Source of the DNA: Bacteroidales bacterium
Lineage (GTDB): Bacteria > Bacteroidota > Bacteroidia > Bacteroidales > GCA-2748055
Reading direction: 5' to 3'
DNA length: 6,188 nucleotides
Assembly: GCA_029934875.1 (NCBI GenBank)
Contig: JAOZLK010000291.1
Location: 1-6,188 of the forward strand
The notes under the pieces are model-generated. The model was not told the origin of the DNA. It saw only the letters and a program-made list of their open reading frames with translations, and searched no databases. Position numbers and translations under genes: made by a program. The stretch's first letter is position 1. Each line of letters opens with the position of its first letter. Positions 6,043-6,188 of this stretch are shown here, piece by piece.

Positions 6043-6188
6043 TGTAAATGGAAAAAACGACCACCTGACCACTTCGGGCCGATTACGGTTGACCATGTAA
6101 ATGACCTGGTCGTCTGATGTTTAATTCATTATTCACATTCATGGCTCCCGGGCAGCTTTCAAATTTGGAATTGCGAATGGAGTCCTGA
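6043..6188. mobile_element. Possible end of an IS21-like insertion element, running off the right edge
   Basis: From 6043 the sequence becomes richer in G+C and carries clustered short repeats: TGTAAATG at 6043-6050 and 6096-6103, and repeated GACC/GGTC units (ACGACCACCTGACCACTTC, GTTGACCATG, ACCTGGTCGTC). Ends of IS21-family elements typically start with TG and contain several internal copies of such repeats, and motifs like TGACCACTTCGGGCCG are familiar from Bacteroidota members. No transposase is visible. The only frame here is a 15-codon one (6141-6188), too short to support. The call is by resemblance only. Confidence 0.3.

Noticed and set aside
6141..6188. A 15-codon frame at the right edge (MAPGQLSNLELRMES)
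   Set aside because: Too short to support as a gene and without a recognisable motif; it lies inside the possible mobile-element end.

Overview
The window looks like a piece of a Bacteroidota chromosome, probably from an environmental, polysaccharide-degrading member. The evidence is a C-terminal type IX secretion (Por secretion) sorting domain, a Bacteroidota-style lipoprotein, A+T-rich leaders without Shine-Dalgarno sequences, and a perfect match to the Bacteroidota -7 promoter box (TAnnTTTG). The genus cannot be told from this sequence.

Layout from left to right. Positions 60-330 on the + strand hold what appears to be the broken 5' end of a glycoside hydrolase gene: a candidate promoter, a signal peptide, an in-frame TAA, and then a short conserved N-terminal motif (FITP...KPWCYYW) like that of GH106-type enzymes. 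The reading frame then loses its similarity right beside a strong hairpin terminator (324-355). That terminator serves the large minus-strand gene at 385-4350. This gene encodes a 1321-residue secreted protein built from four beta-sandwich, carbohydrate-binding-like modules alternating with seven bacterial Ig-like (Big_2) domains, and it ends in a T9SS sorting domain. Upstream of it, also on the minus strand, is a 434-residue lipoprotein (4509-5813) with a TIM-barrel pattern and a DEP acidic motif, probably a glycoside hydrolase or a relative of one. Positions 5814-6188 contain no convincing gene. They hold an imperfect 30-bp direct repeat and, from about 6043 to the right edge, a block of short repeats that may be the end of an IS21-like element.

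The three coding units fit one theme: carbohydrate handling at and outside the cell surface. The lipoprotein would sit in a membrane and could cleave or bind a glycan. The large protein would be exported through the T9SS and could act as a multivalent glycan binder or matrix protein; it has no recognisable catalytic domain. The GH106-like remnant suggests the locus once held more enzymes. No SusC/SusD pair is present in the window, so a polysaccharide utilisation locus is only inferred. I see no clear sign of a wholly new system. The most notable signals are the decayed enzyme start, the internal 699-bp duplication in the large gene, and the unusual all-binding architecture of its product.
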